DNA from: Deltaproteobacteria bacterium
GTDB lineage: Bacteria > Desulfobacterota > Desulfovibrionia > Desulfovibrionales > Desulfovibrionaceae
Length of the DNA: 14,567 nt
Assembly (NCBI GenBank): GCA_031253875.1
Contig: JAIRVN010000050.1
Span: 1-14,567 of the forward strand
Reading direction: 5' to 3'
Every line of letters starts with the position of its first letter. The first letter of the stretch is position 1. Shown here in pieces: positions 7,512 to 14,506 of the stretch. The translations under genes were made by a program, and so were the position numbers. The notes beneath the pieces were generated by a model. The model ran no database searches and was not told where the DNA came from. It saw only the letters and a list, made by a program, of their open reading frames with translations.

Positions 7512-8233
7512 GGGTTCACCCCCTGGTAGCGGACGCCGGGATCTGTCAGCAGTTCAGGCCGCAGAGCAGTGGTATCAAACGCCACGACCCGCTTGGCTAT
7601 GGGATCAACAGGATCGTTGAGATTGCCGAAAAGCATGGCTCCGCGCCCCGCCTTGGCGCAAGCTTCCACGCAGGCGGGCTTGCGTCCGGCGTCGATGCGG
7701 TGGCTGCAAAGAGTGCAGCCCTCCACAGTGCCCATGCCGCGAGGGGAATGGGCAGCCGGTTTTTCCACCTTTTCGTGTACGAAGCCTCGCGCCTTGTAAG
7801 GACAGGCCATCATGCAATAGCGACAGCCGATGCACAGATGGTGGTTGACCAGCACCAGACCGTCAGCGCGACGGTGGGATGCTCTGGTGGGACAGACCCG
7901 TACGCACTGGGCGTCCGCGCAATGCTGACACATCACGGGCAGGTGGTTTATCAATCCAGTGGATTTGTCAGTAAGTCGTACTTTGCGAATCCATTGAGCG
8001 TCGGTGCTCGGGCGTCCATACGATTGCAGCGCATGTTCTCTGGCGCAGGCATTCACGCAGACGGCACATTCAGCGCTGCACAAACGCGTGTCCACCACCA
8101 GGCCCCAGCGTGTTTGCGCGATGTTCGCCAGCGCCTGGCCTATGCCCGATACGCCCCCATGCGCGAACAGCAGGCTACAGGCCGCTCCACGCAAAAAATT
8201 GCGGCGTGAAAGAGAGGGAAGAAGCGTGTTCAT
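7508..8233 (-). CDS. DsrO-like Tat-exported ferredoxin with four [4Fe-4S] motifs
   Basis: This is a 241-residue protein. The ATG at 8233 is chosen over an upstream ATG at 8260 because AAGGAGGG lies just before it and it overlaps the preceding stop by four bases. The N-terminus carries a twin-arginine signal, SRRNFLRG (9-16), so the folded protein should be exported to the periplasm. Four cysteine sets are visible: C52/56/59/63, C102/105/110/114, C134/137/140/144 (a classic C-x2-C-x2-C-x3-C-P) and C173/176/188/192, giving four [4Fe-4S] clusters. This is the layout of the DsrO/PhsB/NrfC electron-transfer subunits that sit on NrfD proteins. It is expected to pass electrons between the triheme cytochrome before it and the membrane subunit after it. 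The DsrO comparison rests on gene order as well as motifs. Confidence 0.87.
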   Translation of the reverse strand: MNTLLPSLSRRNFLRGAACSLLFAHGGVSGIGQALANIAQTRWGLVVDTRLCSAECAVCVNACAREHALQSYGRPSTDAQWIRKVRLTDKSTGLINHLPVMCQHCADAQCVRVCPTRASHRRADGLVLVNHHLCIGCRYCMMACPYKARGFVHEKVEKPAAHSPRGMGTVEGCTLCSHRIDAGRKPACVEACAKAGRGAMLFGNLNDPVDPIAKRVVAFDTTALRPELLTDPGVRYQGVNP

Positions 8234-8700
8234 TTTTTCCCTCCTTGCGTGGCTTGCCATTGTTCGAGGCGTTTTTTGATCATATCGGCGTTTTTCACCT
8301 CTTTGCCCATCACATACGGGTCGCTTGCCGGAAGCGACGCATGGCAGGAAAAGCAGTTGATGCCGACATTCTGTTTCGCATGGCAGTCCCTACAAAAATG
8401 TCTGCGATCACCCGCCGAAAGCGGAGCTCTGTCTTCACCGCGCACGATATGGCAGGTAACGCATTGCTCAATGCTGACATTTTGTTGCAGCACGGTGAGC
8501 GGATATTCCGCGTTCATGCGGTCTTTGAGTAACGCCTGATGATTGTTCTTCATAATATCCTTGTTCTCCGACCAGTGCCCGCGCAGCAGCTTCTGCCGGG
8601 GTACTGGGGAGGTATCCGCAGCCAGAGCCGCTCCTCCTTTCAGGCACAGCAGCACTCCCAATAGGAACACCGCTGGAGCGAATATTTTCAGTCCTTGCAT
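8230..8700 (-). CDS. DsrJ-like triheme c-type cytochrome
   Basis: This is a 156-residue protein with an N-terminal hydrophobic segment (about 5-27) that could be a cleaved signal (ALA near 25-27) or an uncleaved anchor. Three haem-binding motifs are present: CVTCH (80-84), CRDCH (103-107) and CFSCH (116-120). The order of NNHQALLKDR (52-61) followed by closely spaced haem motifs resembles DsrJ of the DsrMKJOP complex. The region before the first haem contains no cysteine, whereas DsrJ is known for an unusual His/Cys-ligated haem, so this copy may differ in its haem chemistry. AAGGAA lies upstream of the ATG at 8700. It sits 15 bases downstream of the haem-PstS fusion gene and its stop overlaps the ferredoxin start. 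Its likely role is to link periplasmic electron carriers to the ferredoxin and NrfD subunits. Confidence 0.8.
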   Translation of the reverse strand: MQGLKIFAPAVFLLGVLLCLKGGAALAADTSPVPRQKLLRGHWSENKDIMKNNHQALLKDRMNAEYPLTVLQQNVSIEQCVTCHIVRGEDRAPLSAGDRRHFCRDCHAKQNVGINCFSCHASLPASDPYVMGKEVKNADMIKKRLEQWQATQGGKK

Positions 8701-8715
8701 AGTATTTCCTTTGGG

Positions 8716-9837
8716 TTATTTTATTGGCACAAAGTTTTTGCCCACTATAGCCTGACCTTCGGGCGCCATCATGAAATCGAAAAAGGCCTGAATGTTGCCA
8801 GTGGGTTGGAGCGTGATAAGGCTTAATGGCCGCTTGAGCACATAGGCGCCGGACTGTACGGCTTCTTTCTGCGGAAGCGCGCCGTTAACGGCTGCAGCCG
8901 CCACGCCGGGCGTGGCGAAGGACAGCGAGGAGGCGGTGATGCCGCCGGGGTCTTTGGCCACATCCACAATGCAGTCCACGGCGTCATCAAGCTCCACGAC
9001 TTTGCCGTAGTTTTCGTTGCCGAGCACCATTTCCTTGAAGGCACGCACGGTGGCCCGGCCTCCGGTAAGCAGTTCGCTGTAGATCACAATGGGCAGGTCG
9101 GGACCGCCGACCTGTTTCCAATTGCCGGCGCGACCGGTGAAAATTTCCCTAAGCTGATCCATGCGAAGATTTTTGACAGGGTTGGAGGGATGCACGAAAA
9201 CGCCCAGCACGTCATAGCCAATGACTTGCCAGGCAACGACGCGCGCTTTTTCTGCATCGCTCATCTCGCTGGCAAGCCCTCCGAAAGAGACACGCCCGGC
9301 GGCCACGGCGTTCAAGCCCGCGCCCGCGCCGGCACTGCCTATGTTGCCGAAGGGAACGCCGGTTTTTTCGGTGAACAGTTTGGCGGCTTCCGGGACAATC
9401 TTGGTGCCGATGGTGGACGCGCCTTCATAGACCAACGGGGACTGGAGATCCGCAACGGTCTTTTTGACCGGCGTCGGCGGTGGAACGAGTCCCTGCGGGC
9501 TGTCCGCCATGGCAAAGGTGACGGAAAGCGGCGCCGGACTGAATTTTCTGTGGCACGAGCCGCAATCTCGGGATGCATTGACCTGATTATGGCAGGCAAA
9601 GCAGGATGTGCCGTAAAAGTGTTCCTGATATGCGATACGCGCCTTTTGCGCCGTATCAAAGAGGCTCAGGTGGCAATCCTTGCAGGCGAAGCCTTTGGAG
9701 GCATGTTGCGGGCCGTCGAAAACAACGGTTCCCTGCCCGCCGCCGCCATAGCGCAAGGTTTTGCGTTCGCTCGCCCCGGCCTGCGCGGCCAGAAGGAGCG
9801 TCAGGGCAAGCACCAATACAACATGTGCGTGCTTCAT
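8716..9837 (-). CDS. Triheme cytochrome c fused to a PstS-like binding domain
   Basis: This is a 373-residue protein. Residues 1-22 are a signal peptide (cleavage after AGA or nearby). Residues about 28-100 form a small triheme domain with CKDCH (52-56), CFACH (79-83) and CGSCH (92-96). Histidines at 45 and 73 are placed as possible distal ligands, as in the cytochrome c7/c3-like families. A Pro-rich linker (about 110-125) joins it to a PstS-like binding domain (133-373). That domain aligns without gaps to the separate binding protein encoded at 5453-6295, including SELLTGGRATVRAF (254-267). The ATG follows the stop of the FMN enzyme by one base, so the two genes are tightly coupled. A binding protein with covalent haems is not a normal ABC-transport component. 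I infer that it couples capture of an anion to electron transfer, or that the PstS fold acts as a docking module. Both parts are clear from motifs; the joint function is not known. Confidence 0.85.
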   Translation of the reverse strand: MKHAHVVLVLALTLLLAAQAGASERKTLRYGGGGQGTVVFDGPQHASKGFACKDCHLSLFDTAQKARIAYQEHFYGTSCFACHNQVNASRDCGSCHRKFSPAPLSVTFAMADSPQGLVPPPTPVKKTVADLQSPLVYEGASTIGTKIVPEAAKLFTEKTGVPFGNIGSAGAGAGLNAVAAGRVSFGGLASEMSDAEKARVVAWQVIGYDVLGVFVHPSNPVKNLRMDQLREIFTGRAGNWKQVGGPDLPIVIYSELLTGGRATVRAFKEMVLGNENYGKVVELDDAVDCIVDVAKDPGGITASSLSFATPGVAAAAVNGALPQKEAVQSGAYVLKRPLSLITLQPTGNIQAFFDFMMAPEGQAIVGKNFVPIK

Positions 9838-9838
9838 A

Positions 9839-11023
9839 TCACGCCCCCACGATAATGGAGCGGGGAACCTGGCGCAAACTGGCGACGCCGGTGAGCACCA
9901 TGGAATCCATAAGTTCCTGGCGCATGGCGTTCATCATCATCGCAACGCCTTCGCGCCCGCCGCCGTGCGCGGCGCGGATCAAGGGACGACCAACAAGACA
10001 GGCGTCAGCTCCGAGAGCGAGCAACTTGAGCACGTCATACCCACGGCGCACAGCGCCGTCGGCAAAGATAACTATCTTGCCTTTCACTTTTGCGGCAATG
10101 GCGGGCAGCACATCGGCGACGCCCGGCGTATAATCGAGCACACGCCCGCCATGATTGGAAACTACAACGCCTTTGGCTCCGGCCTGCACGGCCAACTCCG
10201 CTTCTTCCGCTGTCATTATCCCTTTGAGAATAAAAGGCATCTTGGTACAATTGACAAGTTCTTTCAACTGATCAAGCGTTTTAGGTTCAACAGTTTGTCC
10301 CGGCAAAGCGCGGGCAGCGCGCCCGGCAGAGTCGATATCAATGCCAAAGGCCACGGCTCCTGCCTCTTCCATCAGGCGCACGCGCTTGATGATTTCTTCC
10401 TGCGTGCGGGGTTTGATCATCACCATACCCTTGCCGCCGTAGCTGGCCTTGAGCACATCCATGCGGCGTTTGAAGGTTTCGACGGGGTCGCCGATGCCGT
10501 CAGCGGCCATGCCCAAGGTCTTGGCATCGCGACAGCCGCCGAGAATGGCGTTGATAAAATCCTCTTCCGCCATCTTGCCGCCCATGTTGTAGGTAACGCC
10601 CCCGGTGGCGGCGGACAGAATGGGCATGGCCAAGGTTTCGCCGAAGATCTCCACGCTCATGTCCGGCTTTTTCATGTCGTGTACTGTACGCATGTGGAGC
10701 TGGATGCGGTTTAACGAGTCATAGTTATTCTTGAAGGATTGGCCGGAGCCGATGCCGCCGAAACCGGGCACTTCGCCCGCACAGGCGACGCCGTTGCATT
10801 CGGGACAAACGCGACAGCGAGGATAGAGTTTTTCGCGCGCCACGCGCAGCACTTCGGCCATGGTCAGCTTGGGTTTGTCCGCTACTGGCGGAGGAGTGGC
10901 AGCCGTGGCCGCCTGAGCCTGCGCGGTCAGCAGGGGCGCCACGGCGACCCCCATGCCGAAGGCAGCGGCGCCCTTCAAAAAATCACGCCGTTCCTGTGCG
11001 GTGATCGTTTTATCCTTTTCCAT
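9839..11023 (-). CDS. Tat-exported FMN-dependent alpha-hydroxy-acid dehydrogenase
   Basis: This is a 394-residue protein of the lactate/glycolate oxidase family (FMN-bound TIM barrel). The ATG at 11023 is chosen because AAGGAAG precedes it and a twin-arginine signal follows, ERRDFLKG (11-18) with a hydrophobic stretch to about 38. The longer frame to 11110 would cover the sigma-54 promoter. Catalytic features are Lys267 (ILKGIM), His291 and Arg294 in SNHGGRVLD (289-297), and the phosphate-binding region from DGAVRRGYDV (322-331) to VGRP (344-347). An unusual cysteine cluster, C70/73/76/81 in CRVCPECNGVAC, lies before the barrel. Related enzymes of anaerobes have a similar CPEC motif, which could hold an Fe-S cluster. 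The family oxidises 2-hydroxy acids to 2-oxo acids. Export suggests that its electrons go to periplasmic cytochromes such as the haem fusion encoded next. It is the first gene of the operon. The substrate cannot be read from the sequence. Confidence 0.88.
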   Translation of the reverse strand: MEKDKTITAQERRDFLKGAAAFGMGVAVAPLLTAQAQAATAATPPPVADKPKLTMAEVLRVAREKLYPRCRVCPECNGVACAGEVPGFGGIGSGQSFKNNYDSLNRIQLHMRTVHDMKKPDMSVEIFGETLAMPILSAATGGVTYNMGGKMAEEDFINAILGGCRDAKTLGMAADGIGDPVETFKRRMDVLKASYGGKGMVMIKPRTQEEIIKRVRLMEEAGAVAFGIDIDSAGRAARALPGQTVEPKTLDQLKELVNCTKMPFILKGIMTAEEAELAVQAGAKGVVVSNHGGRVLDYTPGVADVLPAIAAKVKGKIVIFADGAVRRGYDVLKLLALGADACLVGRPLIRAAHGGGREGVAMMMNAMRQELMDSMVLTGVASLRQVPRSIIVGA

Positions 11024-11084
11024 GTCCACTTCCTTTGCTGTGAGGGTTACGGAACAGCCCTTCTGGGCACATACGCGCCTCAAC

Positions 11085-11100
11085 AGCAAAGAGGGCGCCA
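11085..11100 (-). promoter_or_regulatory. Sigma-54 (-24/-12) promoter of the redox operon
   Basis: The minus strand reads TGGCGCCCTCTTTGCT. The GG and GC doublets are separated by exactly 10 bases, and TGGC plus TTGCT match the RpoN consensus TGGCAC-N5-TTGC-W at the key positions. Transcription would begin about 12 bases further on, near 11074, roughly 50 bases before the ATG of the FMN enzyme. A sigma-54 activator gene lies directly upstream, which supports the call. Confidence 0.8.
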
Positions 11101-11170
11101 CATGTGACAATGCAATACGCTATAATAACAAGCATAGTTTTTGTAACCTGGCGGAGGAAACACATACGAC

Positions 11171-11186
11171 TATTCCATATGGAATA
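11171..11186. promoter_or_regulatory. Upstream activator site 1, perfect 16-bp palindrome
   Basis: TATTCCATATGGAATA is a perfect palindrome whose centre lies about 80 bases upstream of the -24 element, a usual distance for an NtrC-type enhancer site. The same half-sites recur at 11325-11340. It is probably bound by a dimer of the response regulator encoded just upstream. Confidence 0.72.
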
Positions 11187-11317
11187 TAAACTGCCTGGAA
11201 AAAGCATTATGTGGCGACAGAGTGAAGCTGCCCATGAGGGCGAGGAAATCAATGTCTGACGGAATCTTTGAAGAGTGGTGACGACTGGAGGATGAAAGAA
11301 CCTGAAAAATGCGTGCA

Positions 11318-11340
11318 GGAATAGTATTCCATTTGGAATA
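11318..11340. promoter_or_regulatory. Upstream activator site 2 with an extra half-site
   Basis: TATTCCATTTGGAATA (11325-11340) repeats the half-sites of site 1 with two altered bases in the spacer. An additional GGAATA at 11318-11323 stands one base away, so three half-sites lie in 23 bases. The site begins ten bases beyond the regulator's stop codon and its centre is 154 bp upstream of the centre of site 1. Confidence 0.65.
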
Positions 11341-11349
11341 AAACGATGC

Positions 11350-12753
11350 TTATCCTTCGCGGACGTTTTTCAAGCGTTTACTGATCGCAGATTGAGAAAT
11401 CCCCAGCATCCTCGCAGCCAGGGTTTGCTTGCCGCCAGCGCGCAGCATGGCTTCATTGAGGAGCATTTCTTCAGCTTGCGCAAAGGTGGGGAGCCATTTG
11501 CATTCCGTGAAAGGATTAAGCGAGGGTGCGGGAAGCACTGCGGAACTGCCTCCCATGTGCTGACGGAAATTGTCAAGCGCCAGCAGCGTTCCCTGGTGCA
11601 GGCTCATCGCGTTATATACCATGGCTTGGAGCTCGCGCACATTGCCGGGGAAAGAATAGGAAAGCAGCAGAGGAACAAGATCAGCAGGATAATCCGGAAT
11701 TTTTTTTCCGGTGGCCCGAGCCGCCTCGGCAAGATAATGCCGGAGCAGCAATTCTATGTCTTCCTGGCGTTCGCGTAAAGGAGGGATATGCACATGATGC
11801 ATGCACAGACGGTAATAGAGATCACGCCGGAAAAGCCCGGCCTGTTCCCTGGCCAACAGATTCGCATGTGTGGCAGCGATGACTCTGGCCCGTAAGCGCC
11901 TCGGACGGTCACTGCCGAGCGGATAATATTCTCCCTCCTGCAATAGGCGCAACAATTTGATCTGCGAGGGAATGGAAAGATCGCCTATCTCGTCGAGGAA
12001 CAGCGTGCCCTCGGCCGCCTCCTCCACCAAACCCGGGCGCGTGCTGTCAGCGCCGGTGAAAGCGCCACGCACATGCCCGAAAAGAGTGTCCGTGAACACT
12101 GTATCGTCAAGACCGGCGGCATTCAGGGCCACAAGAGGCCCGTCGCATCCACTCAGAAAATGGGCGGCACGCACAAGGTTTTCCTTGCCCACTCCGGATT
12201 CTCCTGTAATGAGCAGGGGCCGGGGGCTTGGCGCAACGGCTTCAATGTAAGAAAAAATATTATGCATGGCGTGGCTGCGCGTGCATATGTCGACAAACGC
12301 TTCGGGGTTCTGGAGTTCGCCGGATACCAGCCTGTTGCCGACTTCACGGTTTTCCTGCTCCAATTCGCACATGCGGATGGCGCGCAAAATACCGCCGATA
12401 AGTCGTTCTTCTTCATCTGTCTTGACATAATAGTCGAAAGCACCTTGTTTGATACAGTGTACCGCTGTCTGCAACTGGTTCTGGCCGCTGATAATGATGC
12501 AGATCACCTGCGGATGCTGTTCCGCAATGCTTTGCAGCAGGTCTTCGCCGCTCAGATGTGGCATGGTCAGGTCCAGCAGAACCAGCCCGATACCGCCGTT
12601 TTCCAAGATAGCGAGCACTTCGCGGCTGTCCTGGCAAAGACGAAAATTGCTGATGCCTGCTGCAAGCTCCAGTCTGAGCGCCATAGAAGCAAGCCAATCG
12701 GCCTCATCGTCGACAAGCAAAACGGTGAAGGAAGGATAGAGGGCTCTGGTCAT
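11350..12753 (-). CDS. NtrC-type sigma-54-activating response regulator
   Basis: This is a 467-residue protein with three domains. The receiver (about 9-125) has the acidic pair D15/D16, the phospho-acceptor D61 in LLDLTMP, S89 and K111. The AAA+ sigma-54 activation domain (about 155-385) has Walker A GESGVGK (184-190), the sigma-54 contact loop GAFTGA (230-235), Walker B GTLFLDEIGD (249-258) and the arginine-finger region FRRDLYYRL (308-316). The C-terminal Fis-type helix-turn-helix (about 439-464) ends the protein. Its ATG overlaps the stop of the sensor kinase gene by four bases, so the pair is translationally coupled. The next gene cluster has a sigma-54 promoter and two matching palindromes, so it is the probable direct activator of that operon. 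All motifs are intact and it should be functional. Confidence 0.93.
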   Translation of the reverse strand: MTRALYPSFTVLLVDDEADWLASMALRLELAAGISNFRLCQDSREVLAILENGGIGLVLLDLTMPHLSGEDLLQSIAEQHPQVICIIISGQNQLQTAVHCIKQGAFDYYVKTDEEERLIGGILRAIRMCELEQENREVGNRLVSGELQNPEAFVDICTRSHAMHNIFSYIEAVAPSPRPLLITGESGVGKENLVRAAHFLSGCDGPLVALNAAGLDDTVFTDTLFGHVRGAFTGADSTRPGLVEEAAEGTLFLDEIGDLSIPSQIKLLRLLQEGEYYPLGSDRPRRLRARVIAATHANLLAREQAGLFRRDLYYRLCMHHVHIPPLRERQEDIELLLRHYLAEAARATGKKIPDYPADLVPLLLSYSFPGNVRELQAMVYNAMSLHQGTLLALDNFRQHMGGSSAVLPAPSLNPFTECKWLPTFAQAEEMLLNEAMLRAGGKQTLAARMLGISQSAISKRLKNVREG

Positions 12754-14471
12754 ACAGTATCCTGGCGGACGGGAATGATGCAGCGCGCTGTAGTTCCCTG
12801 TCCCGGCATTGAAGTGAATTGCAAACTGCCGCCATGTTCTTTGACGATACCCGTTGATACGGAAAGGCCAAGCCCTGTGCCTCCGCTTGCGCGTTTTGTG
12901 GTGAAAAAGGGGTCCGTAAGGCGCGCCATATCCTCCGAAGTTATGCCCACACCGTTGTCCTGAACACTCAGAACAACGACATCGGAAAGCGCATCATAGT
13001 CGGTGCTGACCGCGATGCTTTCCTGCGGCCCGCGAAGCGCCTGGCAGGCGTTCAGTATCAGGTTCACCATCACATGTTCAAGCCGGTGGCTGTTTCCCTT
13101 GATAGTGGGCAAACCCTTGGCGTAATGCACTGAAAAATGCTCCGTGGCTTCACGCACGCTTGTTTCCAGAAGGCGTAGGCTCTTGGCGAGCACCTCATTA
13201 AGATCAACATCTTCCTGTTCAGCGGGGCTGTTAATGCGTGAAAAATCCTTGAGGTCTCCGACAATGCGCTTAATGCGGCGAGCGCTTTCCTCCATGGAGT
13301 CCAAAATGCGCGGCAGATGTTCGCGCATGCGCAGGTAGCTGCTGCCGCCAATCGCGAAATCGCCTTTATCCGCGTGCACTTCTTCCAAAATGCGCATCGC
13401 CTCGTCGTTCACCTGTCGCAAGGTCGGTATGTTCAGGAGAATAAGACCGTTCGGATTGTTTATTTCGTGGGCTACGCCGGATACCAGCACCCCCAGCGCG
13501 GCCATTTTATCGGCCTGCACAAGCTGTTGCTGGTTTTGTCGCAATTCTTCCAGAGCCTGGGAGAGCGAGCGGGTGCGTTGTTCCACAAGCCGTTTTAAAG
13601 AACGTGACCAGAGCGTTATGCCTCCAAGCAGAAGAAGCAGGGGGACAAGTACGAAGGAGGCGTATCTGAGAGCGGTGCGCCAGCTGATGTCTTGATTGTC
13701 CATCACTCCGAACCATTTGTGCCGTATCTCCTGATATTTTCCGGAAAGTTTCACCAAGGCCAAACCTTCGTTGAATACGGCCAAAGTGCTCTCCTCGCCG
13801 CGCCGCGCAGCATAGCTGTACCCCTGCGAAGTGACGTTGCGGATCACAACCCTGAGATTGTCGAGCTTTTCCTTGGCAATGGTGGAAAGACCGGGCAAGA
13901 GCGCCACAATGGCATAATCGCCCGTTCCGGAGGCAAGCTGGCGCAAGCCGTTTGTAGGGGTATCGGAAAAAAGCAATTCCTTGTCCAGCCCGAGGCCGTT
14001 AAGAATGTCGTGAATACTGCCGCCGGGATGAATGATGACTTTTTTGCCTATGAGGTCTTCCAGGGAAGTTATTTCCGGTGTGCCATCCCGTGCAAAAACT
14101 GCGTGGCCGATTATGGCGGCGGGCGGGCTGAGTTCGGCATCACGCAGCCATTTTTTTGAGGATGGGATACGTTGGAGCGCATCCACTGCGCCATCCATCA
14201 AAGCCTCGTGAAGCCGAGCCCAATCCAGCAGCAGAAATTGCATCTCCACTCCTGTGGCTTCTCCGATGGCACGCGTCAAATCAACGAAAAAACCGGCGGC
14301 TTTTCCGTGTTCATCGATAAATTCATAGGGTGGATAGTTTCTATCTCCACCCACCACGAACTGGCGTTTTCCCGCAACATGCGCCTGAGCCAGGGAAACG
14401 CTGGAATTCCCAAAAAACAGAACACTCCAAACGCAGCATATAAGCAATCGAAATACATAGAGACAGCTCAT
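12750..14471 (-). CDS. Sensor histidine kinase with periplasmic SBP_bac_3 domain
   Basis: This is a 573-residue protein read from the ATG at 14471; an in-frame GTG at 14486 is possible but sits in a hairpin loop. In order it has a signal segment (about 1-30), a periplasmic bac_3-type solute-binding domain (about 37-256, opening with FVVGGDRNYPPYEF), one transmembrane helix (about 269-289), a short coiled coil, a HisKA dimerisation domain with the phospho-acceptor His335 in SGVAHEINNPNG, and an HATPase domain with N-box NLILNACQ (470-477), DNGVGI (505-510), FFTTK and GTGLGLS. SBP_bac_3 domains bind amino acids and small organic anions, so the kinase probably reads a periplasmic solute directly. 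The partner regulator is encoded next with a 4-base overlap. The likely output is the redox operon downstream. The ligand is unknown. Confidence 0.92.
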   Translation of the reverse strand: MSCLYVFRLLICCVWSVLFFGNSSVSLAQAHVAGKRQFVVGGDRNYPPYEFIDEHGKAAGFFVDLTRAIGEATGVEMQFLLLDWARLHEALMDGAVDALQRIPSSKKWLRDAELSPPAAIIGHAVFARDGTPEITSLEDLIGKKVIIHPGGSIHDILNGLGLDKELLFSDTPTNGLRQLASGTGDYAIVALLPGLSTIAKEKLDNLRVVIRNVTSQGYSYAARRGEESTLAVFNEGLALVKLSGKYQEIRHKWFGVMDNQDISWRTALRYASFVLVPLLLLLGGITLWSRSLKRLVEQRTRSLSQALEELRQNQQQLVQADKMAALGVLVSGVAHEINNPNGLILLNIPTLRQVNDEAMRILEEVHADKGDFAIGGSSYLRMREHLPRILDSMEESARRIKRIVGDLKDFSRINSPAEQEDVDLNEVLAKSLRLLETSVREATEHFSVHYAKGLPTIKGNSHRLEHVMVNLILNACQALRGPQESIAVSTDYDALSDVVVLSVQDNGVGITSEDMARLTDPFFTTKRASGGTGLGLSVSTGIVKEHGGSLQFTSMPGQGTTARCIIPVRQDTV

Positions 14472-14472
14472 G

Positions 14473-14499
14473 AGGCTCTCCGACACTTGGTGAGAGCCT
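14473..14499 (-). promoter_or_regulatory. 5' leader hairpin covering the kinase ribosome-binding site
   Basis: On the minus strand AGGCTCTC (14499-14492) and GAGAGCCT (14480-14473) pair over 8 bp around an 11-base loop. The second arm contains the GGAG-like ribosome site and ends one base before the ATG at 14471. A folded leader would therefore hide the start of translation. A regulatory role is inferred from position only. Confidence 0.45.
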
Positions 14500-14506
14500 A
14501 CATACC

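Larger units (their letters stand above)
11024..11349. other. 326-bp control region between the response regulator and the FMN enzyme gene
   Basis: No protein gene is supported here. Going with transcription (right to left) it holds a palindromic site right after the regulator stop, a second identical-type palindrome near 11178, an AT-rich stretch around 11105-11150 that could bend, a -24/-12 promoter at 11085-11100 and a leader of about 50 bases with AAGGAAG before the ATG at 11023. I found no clear IHF consensus and no terminator hairpin after the regulator gene, so some read-through into the operon is possible. Confidence 0.7.

Noticed and set aside
7490..8209. Long plus-strand frame opposite the ferredoxin gene
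   Set aside because: Shadow of a gene with intact Cys motifs on the other strand. No ribosome site and no recognisable domain.
6327..8700. Canonical dsrMKJOP operon
   Set aside because: DsrM and DsrK are absent and the neighbours differ, so gene symbols dsrJ, dsrO and dsrP are not assigned.
5453..9837. Phosphate ABC transport (Pst) operon
   Set aside because: Two PstS-like domains are present but no permease, ATPase or PhoU. The other genes are all redox proteins.
9761..10714. 317-codon plus-strand frame opposite the FMN enzyme
   Set aside because: Antisense open frame produced by the codon bias of the real gene; its composition is His/Gly-rich with no domain.
11024..11110. Longer FMN enzyme starting at 11110
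   Set aside because: It would include the sigma-54 promoter and put the Tat motif about 40 residues inside the protein.
12073..12963. 296-codon plus-strand frame across the regulator and kinase genes
   Set aside because: It spans the overlap of two clearly real minus-strand genes and shows no motif.
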